Assembly (NCBI GenBank): GCA_973895155.1
Contig: OZ316897.1
Coordinates: 310,001 to 374,000 of the forward strand
Source: Marsupella aquatica
Lineage: Eukaryota > Marchantiophyta
DNA: 64,000 nt
Reading direction: 5' to 3'
Positions 27,953 to 39,754 of this stretch are shown piece after piece (positions within the stretch are counted from its first letter, which is position 1; every line of letters starts with the position of its first letter). The position numbers were made by a program, and so were the translations under genes. The notes under the pieces are model-generated. The model searched no databases. It was given only the letters and a program-made list of their open reading frames with translations, and was not told where the DNA came from.

Positions 27953-28852
27953 ATGGAAGCGCTAAATGAGGTGGAAGTTAAAGCTAGTCGTCTCATTGCA
28001 CATCCTTCCCATGATACTGAGGTCAGAATCACTAATGACTGCAATAGACAGTACATAGTGAACCTTGAGTCACCTTGGTCATGCAGTTGTGGTGATTTCC
28101 AGGATACATTGTTGCCTTGTATACATGCTTGGCGAGCAATTACTAGACTACGCAAACGTCACTATGATTTTGTCAGTCCCTACTACAGCACAGAGTCATA
28201 CAAAAATATTTATGACTCTCATCTACCAGCTTTGATAAGAGATGGGCTAATTCCAAATCCATATTGTGGGCCTCCACTGAAGAAAAGACGCAAAGGTCGT
28301 CTGACAGAGCGGATTCGGACTCGCTTTGATGATGAGGAGGTATGTCGGTTGCCACGAAAGTGTGGGGTTTGTGGAGAAAGAGGACATGACTGCAGAAATT
28401 GTCCAGACCAAAATGAATTGCAAGTCGTGCAAAATTTGGAAGAAGGGAGTGAATTGGGAGACATGGTGGAAGAACATTGTGTTGCTGAAGAGGAGGCCAA
28501 TCAAACTGTACAAGAGTGGAGTTCACAGGAGAGCATCGCCCTTTGGAACTTTTTCTCAGTTGCTAGCTACCATGGAGAGTCAACCATCAACATTTACAAC
28601 TCCTTAGTTGGCCCAAAATGGTTCTATTTTAGTGTTCTCAATGTTATATTTAGTTTAGTTTCACAGTCCGATTTACTTTCGGACTTCAGTATACAACTTT
28701 TTGTATCCAGGTCTGTACGATGCTCAAATTTTGTAACTTGTTACAAGTTGATGGCAATTCAATTGAATTTTTTTGGCCACAGTTCATGTTCAGACACATA
28801 CAATGTAACAATTCACACTGGACAGAAGCACAATAGCACATTTTATTCATAG
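27953..28852 (+). pseudogene. MULE transposase, 3' part with SWIM and zinc knuckle
   Basis: Continues the transposase frame after the retrotransposon: EALNEVEVKASRLIAHPS, then the SWIM zinc finger CSCGDFQDTLLPCIHAW (CxCxnCxH) typical of plant MULEs, and a CCHC knuckle CGVCGERGHDCRNC near 28360-28405. An acidic tail follows. The frame stays open to 28852, but the part beyond about 28560 looks non-coding in composition. Confidence 0.88.
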
Positions 28853-28923
28853 ATTGGGCACTTGGGCATTACAGCAAGTGTGATTCATGAACACAATTGG
28901 AAGGCTATGTAATCAATGTTGCA

Positions 28924-29460
28924 CTAACATTTAGTCCGCCTAATACGCATCAATCCATCCTGCAAATATGCCAAAGCTTCCTGTCGAGTCTTGAAACTCT
29001 TAAACTTGCATCCGCTGAAGCCATGGACCTGGTGTTGACATGCCTCCCATGTATCATAGATGCCTGGTGTATACCCACACACAACTGCATAGTATCGTCG
29101 CCTCTGCCCAGGATGCCATGATTGAATCTGTTCATTTGGCAAATGCCTCGACTTTGCATCCATATCCTGAGTCACAGGTTCCTGTGTTGCAGTATGTGGG
29201 AGCACAGGCTGCACCGGCTGCACAATTGGCATACACAATGCTTCAGTGTCTACCAACTTTGATTGCATTGACATCCGTGGAGGCATTGCTACTGCTACAG
29301 GGGCTGCTTGCTCCCTGGATGATAGCAACCAGACCTGCAATTTGTCTTGGCCGAGCTGCATTGCGTCAGAGACAAGGCAAAAAATGTATCCAAGCACCAC
29401 AAGCAAGGCCCAAATGCATATTGCAAGCACCCTGATAATGGTTCGAGTCCCTGGCACCAT
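28924..29460 (-). CDS. MULE accessory protein with RNase H1/viroplasmin-type hybrid-binding domain
   Basis: 178 codons from ATG 29460 (MVPGTRTIIRV) to TAG 28924, convergent to the transposase and inside the MULE. The frame is open farther upstream, but those codons lie in the TIR. Residues about 8-32 are a hydrophobic, probably membrane-spanning segment (VLAICIWALLVVLGYIFCLV). A Pro/Gln-rich linker follows. Residues about 125-172 match the caulimovirus-VI/RNase H1 N-terminal fold: RRYYAVVCGYTPGIYDTW, CQHQVHGFSGCKFKSF, RQEALAYLQDG. That domain binds RNA-DNA hybrids or dsRNA. No RNase H catalytic domain follows. The frame is intact although the transposase is not. The arrangement recalls mudrB at the far end of maize MuDR, but this protein is unrelated in sequence. 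An upstream exon is possible. Confidence 0.7.
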   Translation of the reverse strand: MVPGTRTIIRVLAICIWALLVVLGYIFCLVSDAMQLGQDKLQVWLLSSREQAAPVAVAMPPRMSMQSKLVDTEALCMPIVQPVQPVLPHTATQEPVTQDMDAKSRHLPNEQIQSWHPGQRRRYYAVVCGYTPGIYDTWEACQHQVHGFSGCKFKSFKTRQEALAYLQDGLMRIRRTKC

Positions 29461-29482
29461 TGCTTTAATCAATGTCCCTCCC

Positions 29483-30265
29483 TTGCTAAGCTTTAGGGCC
29501 CAATCTCTCGCTTCCAAATGAGTTGCCTTTCTGCCCCAAGCCCTCTGTCCTGAAAATGCTCGCCTCCTGCCCCGACCCTCTCTCCTGAAATAGCTCACCT
29601 CTGCCCCGATCCTTGCTCACAAAATGGCTCGCCTTCTGCCTGAATCCCCCTCTCCAAAAATGGCTTGCAGTGTGCTCCGATCCTTACTCCTGAAAATGCT
29701 CACCTCTGCCGGCCCTGATCCCTCTCTCGTTCAATCCCCTTCTCCTTCTGTCCCGATCCCTCACTCCCAAAATGGCTCGCCTTCTGCATGAATCCCCCTC
29801 TCCAAAAATGGCTCGCAATGTGCCCCGATCCCTGCCTCCCAGCGCTGCGCCTGCCTTTCAAACTCACTTGCAATCGACTGTGAACTGGCAAGGCTTAAAA
29901 AACGACGTTTTGGGTGTCGTTTCTCCCAAAGAAAACGAGGCGCCTTCACAGAGCCCGATAAGCGGAGGGTCCGAGTGGGGTTCTGATCCCTTTGTCCCAC
30001 TTCAGGCCCCAATCCCCAACGCGAGCGCGGCACTTCCGAACGCAGCACGGTTGCGCCTTGGGCCTGGGCAAAGATGATACTGCGGTAAAGCTGGGCTTAG
30101 GATCTCGACTATGGTTACTTTTTGGCCAATCGGAATGCAGCAGTGGTCAAGTACTTGGGTTAAAAGTAACGGGATACGGTTAGGGGGGCAGTATACTAAA
30201 TGTATTAGTTTTGGGGGCAGTATTGTAATTACTACCAGTTTGGGGGGTAGTTTAGTAAAAAGCTG
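29483..30265. repeat. Right TIR of the MULE
   Basis: Inverted counterpart of 16107-16712, longer because of extra degenerate modules (AAATGGCTCGCCTTCTGC, GAATCCCCCTCTCC, TGCCCCGATCC) between 29540 and 29770. The outer end is GGGGGGTAGTTTAGTAAAAA followed by GCTG. Confidence 0.9.
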
Positions 30266-30275
30266 ATTTGGAGAA

Positions 30276-31449
30276 TTGCCAGCATTACAAGAAAGAGTGG
30301 TCTTTGTTGCTAGTTTACTCTGGGAAACAAATAGCAAATACAAAAAAAGGGTGGGGTAAATTGCGTACTTGAGCTGAAACCCCCACATACTCAAACCCTA
30401 GTTTTTCTGAAAGGTATCTCAAATGAAATTCTTGAGTTTATTATTTCAAGTGTTTTGAAGTCCTCCACAATTGTATTAGACATTAGCTCTTGTATATGTC
30501 TGACAAATGTCTGATACCTATTGTTAGAAATGAATTAAAACCTACTTTGAGTACTTCTTGATAGCAATAGCATTGGACACATGAGACATCACAAATTTTG
30601 CAAAACTTGCTCTCAGGCATTTTCTGCAATTATAAAATGATGCACACAAAATGCTTTACTAGAACTAGTTTCCAATTTGCCTTGCAATAATTTTTTATTG
30701 TGTCTGATGATGTGTCAAATTTTAGGAACTCAGTGTATGGGATCAAGACTCTCATTTACGGACATTGCATTGGGAAGACTAAAATGGGTTGAATCAGAAT
30801 ATGTCCCAACAGCCTTATGCCTAGATTTATAGTTGGATTCCTACAAACCAACGATGACTATTATACTTAAATGTGGTCGCTTTTGTAAAGGCATAACCAT
30901 GATTCAGATGATCACCTGGATTTTAACCCCTTTTATGATGGTCTAGTACAAAACTTCTCCACAAACCAACAACAAGCAGATAAGAATTATTCTTGGTCCA
31001 TTTATTGGCATGGTGATGCTAGTTACTTAGGTAAAACTTGAAACTAATTTAACACTTGGTCGAAAGAGTAGCAAAGTGATAAATATTTGTAAAAGTGTGG
31101 CCAACCCAAATATTGAATACTTTAGTGGCAACTTAATAAGGAATGACTTAGGTGAGTAAACTGTTTATTTCCTTCAAATCATGACTACCCATCAAAAGCA
31201 TATTAAGGTAATATTCCTTCTCAATACAGAATGAGACAACAGGTCACCTTAATTCATTATCTCACTACAAATATGAATTCCCAGGGATTTTGTTTTTCAT
31301 CAACAGCCCGGCTAGCTCTGTAGACTCATGAACAAAATCAAATTTGAGAAGCCATTGAAATGGGCAGATAAAAAAAACCTCCTGCCGTCATGCTTTTTCA
31401 AGATCCCAAGTTTATTCTACATTTGATGTTTCCATTGCCTTATTACAGC
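30276..31449. other. Intergenic AT-rich DNA downstream of DNAAF1
   Basis: No ORF of note and no recognised repeat. It should include the 3' untranslated region of the minus-strand DNAAF1 gene just left of 31450. Confidence 0.5.
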
Positions 31450-34400
31450 TTAATGTGTCAAAACATTTTCAATCAAGTCATGGTTTTGTTGAGCACCTTG
31501 GATAAGATCTGATACTATATAATTGTCATTACTACTTGTAACAGTCTTTAAGACTTCTGTTTCGTCAAAATCTACACATCCTTTGGATGCACATATGTTG
31601 TCACTTGGAACATTACAACCTGTAAGTTTAGAGTTAACCATGTTGATATGGTCATTTGCTACTCTGAACTGTAGACCATCTTCCTTCTTCTCACTTTCAT
31701 GTGCAATCTGCTGGGAATTACTACTCAAATCATTTATAGGATACAAATCTAGAAAGTTGGAACTAGGAACTGACATCTCTACCTCCATGTTTATGGAATC
31801 TGGTATTAGCCCACAATAATTCAATTGACTATCTTCCATGCTCATGCTGCATTTTTGTAGCTTTCGCGCTGAAGTGACAGCATTCAAGTGGGGATCAAAA
31901 GTGCCAGCATCTCGTTTACGAGGATCTAAGAGTTGTGAATGTAATCCTAGTGTGTCACAGTCTTCTTCCATTGAATCTTCTAGTGTTAATGGTATAAAGT
32001 CATTTTCAGTGCTTGCTTGTTGAATGGAATCTAATGCAATTTTTGATTCAACTGTGATTCCCATGACATTATCTTCGAAGTAGAATGTGTTTCTTCCTTG
32101 TGTAGCCTTGTCTTGAGAACGAGCTTTTGCATTTTGAACAAGTTCATCAAATGCTGTGATCAATCAAAGCACATCAATGATAAAGCGTGATCAAAGAGTA
32201 TGTGTGCTATACAAGAAAAGTAAAAGTAGTAAATCAAGATAAGCCAACTATTGTTGTGCCTCACAGGACACAAATTAAAGGTTTACAGAGCTAAGCACAT
32301 AAGTCTATTATTTGCTACCTTTCAAGTGTTTTTCTCTTAAGTCTGCTTCCTCTTTTCGAATAATTTCCCTCGTCCTTTGTTCTGCCTGCAGACATGGATG
32401 CTTTATGAGTACGAGGAATCTTATGTAGAAAACATGTTCATTTGACACATCAGACTAGATTATTCCATCTAGTGTTTAACTGTCTTACCGATAACCCTCC
32501 AGCTGTCCATGCTTCTGCTAATCTGCGGTCTTTCTCAAAGACAGGTGAATCATCTAAGTAATGAAGCTGCAACAAGAACATTTACTTCAATGTCAAGAAT
32601 GGATCATTCAGTACGGGCAAGCTCCACTACTCCTAACAAGTTGAATAATCTAATTATTTAATTCTAACAATATTTGCTTTGCAAGTAGTATGTTGTAATT
32701 TGATTCCCATTCTACTATTGGGTAATGTTGGGATACGGGAGGTTTGAATGTGCATTCTCATCTGATTGATTGGAATTACATTGCTCATATATAAGGCTAC
32801 TTCACAACAATTATTTGTTGAATGACTAGATCTCGCATATACACATCCAAAACTGGTATCTATATAGACCAATGTTGGGCTGCTGTTGGCTTTTGCCAAG
32901 ATCTTGGTATTTAGAACTAATATCTCATAACATACAAGAATGGTAGAGGTAATAATATTAACAAGGGTAGTAATTTAGCAGACATGTAGAATGCTATGTG
33001 AGAGAATTCAAATGTTTTATTTGTGTACATCTAGACATCATGTCAAGCGTTTGTTCCCATCTGAGCTTTCACTTCCCATACAACATTAAATTTCACAGAT
33101 TTGCTTGAATATTGTTAATATTAATGATTTCAGACCTTTCAAATCAACACATCAGTATTGGGATGACAACCTCAAAAGATCTGATCAAAAATATGTATTT
33201 TCATAATGTTGTGATCAAAGTATTGTTAAAAATAGGATGTAAATAAGGTGTTTTACACCACAAAATAAAGAATATTCCTTCTTTATACCATTTATAAATT
33301 AAAATGGGTTACTTAAAGTATAAGTTACTGTATTTATGTAGGGTTCTATCCCACTTGTATCCTGGAAAACTACACTAAGTTAACCCTCATGACATTAGTG
33401 GGTCAGATCCTGTTTAGGGTTTAGGGACATGTTTTCTTGTACCTAGGGTGGCTCACCCTTTAAATTCTAGCATGGAGGGGATACAAAGATAATCACAGGT
33501 ATGACTAATAAGAATAATGGATTCTTGCTAGTTTAAAAATGAAAAGGGTATAATTAAATTACAATTCAATACCTCTTGGATTGATGTAATTGTCTTCTTC
33601 CGATAATGCATTGTCTTGGAAACAATAGGATTCCCAATTAAGCGAAGTAGCCTCAATTGAAGATTTCTTATCATCTGGAATAATAATAAAATACCTCATT
33701 AGTAGTTATACTGCAATGAGTGCAATGCCTTCTCCCAACTTACTTCAAAATTAAACTACCTTAGTGTCAACAAATGGCAATATTATGGTGGAGTAGAATG
33801 TACAGAAAACCCTTTATTTGAACAAGTATATAGAGTCTAAACAAATGCAAGGGTTATAATAAGATAACTAGGATGAAAAAAATGTTAAGAAAACTAGGAT
33901 GATGAAATTAGAGTAGAAAGCCAAAATGACCTAAGAGAATCTAGATACTAAACGAGTACACATTCTTGACTTTAGCAATGTAGATGTTTCTTCACTGTTT
34001 ACTAGCTTAATATTGCACTAAGTAATTTGGAGTTATTACGAGACTTTGGTAATACTTCGGTTTTTAGCAACATGATTGTGGCCCTTGAATTGTGTAAAGA
34101 GTTCTTTCCCATCTTTACCTCCAAAGCAAGCTCATCATCTATCCGATTGTTTGACAAATCAAGAGATTGTATGCTCCTACAATCCTGCAGGGAGGAAAAC
34201 ATCACTGTCATAAGCTTTTGTGCAGTATTTGAAGAGTCATCTTAAAGGTAGCAGTGCTATTAGAGTTTTGAAAACTTGTTATTGTTCACCTTGTCCTAAG
34301 TTCAAAAGCTTGTATAATTACAACACAAGGGAAAATTCACAACTCAAGAGAATGATTTTATAAGTTGATATTACACAAGATTTTATGCAATTGGTCTTGA

Positions 34401-36528
34401 CTATTTGATGTACAAGCTTGAAAGAGCCTCATTTCAACTAGACTATTATTTCATGCTTATGTAGTATGGGTTTCTGTTTAGAATTAAACCTTGAGGTGTA
34501 TTGTGTCTTCAAATGATCTAATTCTATTTCCAGACAAGTTGAGTTGACGTAGTTTAGTACATCTGTCAAGGCCTTGCAGTTTTTTGATCTGGGAGTCATG
34601 TGGATCATTGGGTCGAATGATGTCTTGTTAATCATGGCATCGTGTTACTGCTAGAAATTCTATAGCAATCCACTCCTATCCTACAAAGAAAAAATATACC
34701 AGGCAATAATCAAAAGCAAAGCCTCTTGTGTGAGTGTAGAGTGTGTGGTTGTATGCAATTGACAAAAACTGAAAACAGAAGTTAATCATCTTATACTCTT
34801 GTGTATAACAGAAAATGAGAGTAATGTGTGTACAAAACAAGCACAAGAAGAATTTGACCTGATTGTTTGCCAGATCAAGGGTCTCAAGCTGAGTGAGTTT
34901 ATTGAGGCCGCTGATATCCTCCACCAAGTTCTGATTAAATGAGCCCTTCCAATTTAAAGATATTTCTACGTTGATTACAAAAATGACTAGACTAGATCTA
35001 CATCACTTGTAATAAGCAGATTTCTGGAGTGACAATAACAAAAAGAGAAAAATTAGGGATGTAAGTATAGGGAGACTTTGTCAATAACAGAGACTTATGT
35101 AAGCATTCTAGTTTCATCTGTTATCACAAGTTACACAACTATACAAGTCTTCCTACATGCATGTTGTAGCTACATACCAGTTGAAATAGCCATGATTGTA
35201 CTCCCACTGACTTGTAATATCAAAATCAACCAAAGCTATTGATCAAACATTAATTTGTGAACACTTGGAGCAAAATCAAATGTACAACTTACCTCGTTTA
35301 AATAAAGGCATTGAAGGTTAACAAGCTGGTCCAATCCCTCAATCTTGGAGATAGCTGTTATGCAATTTAGCATCATGGAAACATGTCAACTAAGCTTGAC
35401 AATGATACTGAAGAATCACTATTATAGAATCCTTGACATTAAATGAGCTCTGATTAACTTGAAGGGTGAGTTTTGGGTTTAAAAGACTGAAATCACTCAA
35501 AGGAATTGCAGTCAATTTTGTATTTTCATTTTTCCTTTCGATTAATATGGAATGAAGTTTTGAGAAGAATAGTCATTCAAAGCAAATCCATGTATGACTT
35601 ACATGTGGCACACACTCAAACACAAACTTCCAAATTTTAATTCAAACTTTACAGCAGATCCTTTGTTCCTCAACTACAGATGAAAGGTGGGACTTTGAGA
35701 TTTTATTGATTGACGTTAATTTTTTGCAAATACTGTCAGATGACATAGGACCAAATAATTAGGGTTCACTTACTGGGAATTTGAAACTGTCTTTCTTACT
35801 TACTGTCTCCTGTGAAAAGCAAACAATTCAAGCTATAGAAGGACTTTGGATGTGCAAATGAAAGTCTAGTGATTTAGGATGAGACTCTCTCATATCAACA
35901 AGAATACGCCCTTCAAATGCAGCTCCATACCATTGCATTCGAGGTAGATGGTTCTCAAGCCTGTATATTCGTCTAAGTTCTTCAGTTTCACAATACCCTG
36001 CCATGTTTCCATGTAACCTCAAATTAGCTACCAAATCAGTCTTGGCATCTAATTAAGCAGGAATCATTCCAAGGAAATGCCTTATATGCCCTGATTATTC
36101 AGAGATTAATTACTAGTAGGAGAAGGTAAGTCTATGAGATTTATGTGATGTGTTTCAGTTACATAAACTGGCAAGCCCTTTGAAGTGCAGCTTCCATCAG
36201 TACCTTTTGATGGAGATGGAGGACCTCGTTGAGCTCAGGGCAGCTAGAATATCTGCAAGCGGTGAAGGATTGTAGCTGTTGGAGTTTTGATCTCTTGCTA
36301 AACTATGAGAATAGAATATAGCAACTTGGTGAACATCGAACATTAGCATGAAAGCATAACAAATTGGTAAAATGTGCAATCATGACAAAGTCTAATTGAC
36401 ACTAGATCTGCAAAGAGCAAAAGTCAAGTGTTTTACAGTTTGAGGTCTCTGCAAAGTTTTTTCAAGGTAGTTGGTGTCAATTCAAATCCCCCTTCACATT
36501 CATCATCATTCACTTCTTTTGACCACAT
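31450..36528 (-). CDS. DNAAF1: DNAAF1/LRRC50-like dynein axonemal assembly factor, complete, 11 exons, 485 aa
   Basis: Cytoplasmic leucine-rich-repeat protein needed to preassemble axonemal dynein arms (human DNAAF1, Chlamydomonas ODA7). Exons: 36528-36437, 36252-36204, 35997-35931, 35354-35293, 34930-34859, 34588-34490, 34184-34119, 33674-33573, 32566-32489, 32385-32319, 32153-31450; phases fit and the end is TAA. N-terminus [10 protein letters not shown] and [19 protein letters not shown] align with DNAAF1; LRRs run from about residue 48 ([73 protein letters not shown]). Then comes the family hallmark [20 protein letters not shown], followed by a charged helix [20 protein letters not shown]. 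The C-terminal 235 residues are acidic, low-complexity and lineage-specific. Expression is expected in sperm-forming tissue. Assignment is firm. Confidence 0.93.
33413..33426. repeat. Interstitial telomeric motif (TTTAGGG)2 in DNAAF1 intron
   Basis: Two perfect TTTAGGG units inside the intron between exons 8 and 9. Confidence 0.8.
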
Positions 36529-39500
36529 CCTTCAATTTTGCTACAAGCTCTTCTCCAATTGGATGAAAAATTGAGTTTGTGGTAGAACTTTTGCAGCTAA
36601 ATAATGTCCTATAGCTGGATTTTATTTCCAGTCAAGATTTCCATGAGGTTGACTTGATTGGAATGAATAATACACGTTCAACCTTTACACTCCATAGAGT
36701 GCATGCACACATGTAGAACCATGGCAAGCCATATACCAATGGACTGTAATGATTCCACAAAATTCAATTATTTGGATAGGTGGTAGCATGCCTTCTTGAC
36801 CTGCAATTGGATGGAAGTCATGAACTGGTCAAGGAACATAGGATGTTCCACACAATCATGTGACACTTAGTTTCTGATTGCTTCTCTTAGTTTCAAGAAA
36901 GGAGAGGCCTATTGATACCTAAGTGGCATTTCATTGTGCTGGCAAACACTATGGCTGAGGGCTGTGACTCCATATTGACTATGATATAAGAGGCAGTAAG
37001 TAGAGTTTCAAATTTTAGCAAAGCAAGCCCCTCTACGTAGGGAAGTAATCTCTTTCCTAATTAGTCTGACGCACATTCGTGAGGATATTCAAATTTAACT
37101 CACAATGATACTACCACCGTCCCTGGAACATATTTGCTTGGGTACAGACTGTATTCATATAGTGAGCCATGGGGCACTCTGGCCTAATAGAGCACCCTGG
37201 CATTGTGTTTGAGTTTCACAGAGTACATTTGATTTTCTAGCGTCATGACACTGTCTGAGAACAAGATATTGTCTTTGAAAAATGAAGTTGTGTTCAATCA
37301 GGAGTTAGGTTTGAAATGTGATATTGTCTTCAAACTAAAGTTAGTAATCCAAGCTATGTAAAAGAAGAGTGACCTCAAATGAACATAGCCAGGATTTGGA
37401 CACCAATACCGCATGAATATTATTTGTAGGCCAAGATTGAATGCTTGTAGTTCTGGCTGTGGTGGTTGCCTGTACATCAAAATACTTTGTTACATGGACA
37501 ATCTCTTTCCTTGCAGACACAAGGTTGCCAAGGCTTTGACTCTTGAAAGAACTGAATTCACAGTTTTGGAAGCCAACACTCATCCCTTTGACCAATTGTA
37601 AGTGCCCACATAGCTGTCTGAATGAAATGCTATCTTTTTCGAGCATATGCTATGAGATTGTTTTTTTTACCCTAAACCCTTTTTTTAAAGGGGAAATCTG
37701 TGAAACCCCACAGAAAAGGAACAATAAGTTACAATAGTTGAACCCAAGACCTATTAGTTTCCATTCAAGTGAGCTACCACATAACCATGCCTCTCTGGGC
37801 AACATTTGCTATGAGATTAACTCACGTCTATTAGTTTTCCTTGCTTGAAGCCACTTATGAGGCTCAATGCTGGGATCTATGAGTTTGATGCAGGTCTGTA
37901 GTGAAGGCCATATGTTTGAATTGAAGACCCACATTAGATCACAAAGCCAACCACCCCCAAACACAATGCTCAGCTGATGTTAAATTGGTGTTGTGTTCAA
38001 ATAATTCTTACTTCTTAGTCTAGACAAGTGTTTCAGCAGGTTGCAGACAGGTCACCCAACGCTGTGTTTGGGGGAAGACATCAATTCAATGTTAACAAGG
38101 GTTTTATTGAATATGTCATGATTTTTGATTCTATCCCGGATCCTATAGGCAAGCTCTCTACAATGTTTGACAATGAAGTGTTTGGATGAAGAGTGTATAT
38201 ATCACTGCCAAAGTGCAAAAAGTGCCTAACCGGGATACAAGATCTCAAAAGCAAGACAACAAATAACGAAAGAAAACAAGGGTAAAACAGGAAGTCCAAA
38301 GTGCCAAAAAGCGTGGAGTCCCCAAACTGCCAAACCCTACTCCCAATAAGAACAAAAGATCAAAAGCCCTGCTCAGTAATAAATTGAAAAGCTTGATAGA
38401 GCTCACATGTAAGTAGCATACTAGGAGGGCAACTTAGAGGAATTGGACAGAGGCCCCAAAACCAACTGCATCGGCGGCTCAAAGAATAGTGAATGCTTGA
38501 GCCCTGTCAAAGTCACATGTAAAGATGTTTGGATGAACATCTCCCAGAAAGATTGATATGAAGCATTTGGTGGGAATTGGGTACCACTTAACTTTTGGGT
38601 TAGAAAACTAGTTATATTTGTGTTTCATAATCTAACATGAGGACTTTATGTATCTCAATAGCAATGAATTGTGTTGGTTCCCAGTTCACTTGGGAAAAGG
38701 TAGTAAGCATGAGTGATAATGTGATAATGTGGCTACATTGCAAGGAATTCACTATACAGGCTGGTTTGTGGCTGGGGAAACCTGTTTGAGGGTCGGCTTT
38801 CCCAGCCGCATAGACAAATAGGGGTGGTGGGAGCCGACACCCTCACTCCCCGTGGCAGGAGCAGGATTCCATGGAAAGTGCTTCATATGGCGCATGATAA
38901 CTGGTTATTGCCTTCTGAACCATTAACATCTCCATGCCATTGAAACACAGGACTATACACAATCATCACATCCACATTGCATTGTCCCCATATGCAACGC
39001 CAGCAACACAATTCTGTAGGGATGATCAGGTTCATGTGAAAAATGAATAACTATTGTCAATTTGAGGCACTGGGACAAAAATTAAGCTCAGCTAAAGGAG
39101 TGGCTCCAAGCCCAGATGGAGCAGCAATATGGGGATGGACTGGAGCAGAATAGCTAAAAAGTAGGATATCACCTTTTAGAGTTCTGACGGTTTGCAGCAT
39201 GTTTTCACTTAGATTGTGCAATGGCAAGTCACTGTTCATTCAACTACTTTGGATATTCTTAAACTTAGCCGACAATTTTCAGTTGATTTTATAATGTTTG
39301 TCTATCTTAGTCCTTGTCATAAATGAAGCAAATGATCTTAGAAAATTCTCAAACTTTGTTACAGATTAGGTAGCATGATATTTCTTCCCCTTTCTGGAGG
39401 TGGAATACCCCCTCCGATTTCTTCCAGCAAACCAACACATATAACAAAAAATTGCATGATACAATGGCCAGCCATCAACCTCCTAAAATCCTACAAATAC

Positions 39501-39754
39501 ATTGCCTTTCCCTCGTCATAAAACAAGAATATTGTGGTATAGCATTTCTCTACACCTTGATCAGCCAGACCACATTCAGAAATCCCTCTAGAGGCGCGTT
39601 GGGTTACTGTTTCTCCGGAATCCTTATATAAAAGCCCGTCATCAGCGAAACTTGCCATGCAAAATGCTGCCATGACTCAACATTCAGGAAAACGGAGAGT
39701 AACGTTCAAAATGTAGGTGTGCGTTAAGCGTCGTTCAGTATTATTTCTCCCCTT
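36529..39754. other. Intergenic region between DNAAF1 and the ABCB gene
   Basis: Contains the DNAAF1 promoter (right of 36528) and the ABCB 3' end. No ORF above 101 codons and no family similarity. One CCCTAAACCC motif beside an oligo-T run occurs near 37670. No other structure recognised. Confidence 0.5.

Larger units (their letters stand above)
16107..30265. mobile_element. Mutator-like DNA transposon (MULE), carrying a nested retrotransposon
   Basis: The ends are CAGCTTTTTACTAAACTACC at 16107 and its exact reverse complement ending at 30265. They are flanked by a perfect 10-bp duplication ATTTGGAGAA at 16097-16106 and 30266-30275, the size expected for Mutator. Without the 9.6-kb retrotransposon the MULE is about 4.6 kb. 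Contents: left TIR, plus-strand transposase gene (two parts split by the retrotransposon), minus-strand accessory gene with a hybrid-binding domain, right TIR. The transposase is damaged by stops, an apparent frameshift and a telomere-repeat insertion, so this copy is non-autonomous now. Confidence 0.95.

Noticed and set aside
29438-29462. GGTTCGAGTCCCTGGCACCA as a tRNA T-arm and 3' end
   Set aside because: The flanks do not form a T-stem and no anticodon or D-arm lies upstream; it encodes the start of the accessory protein on the minus strand.
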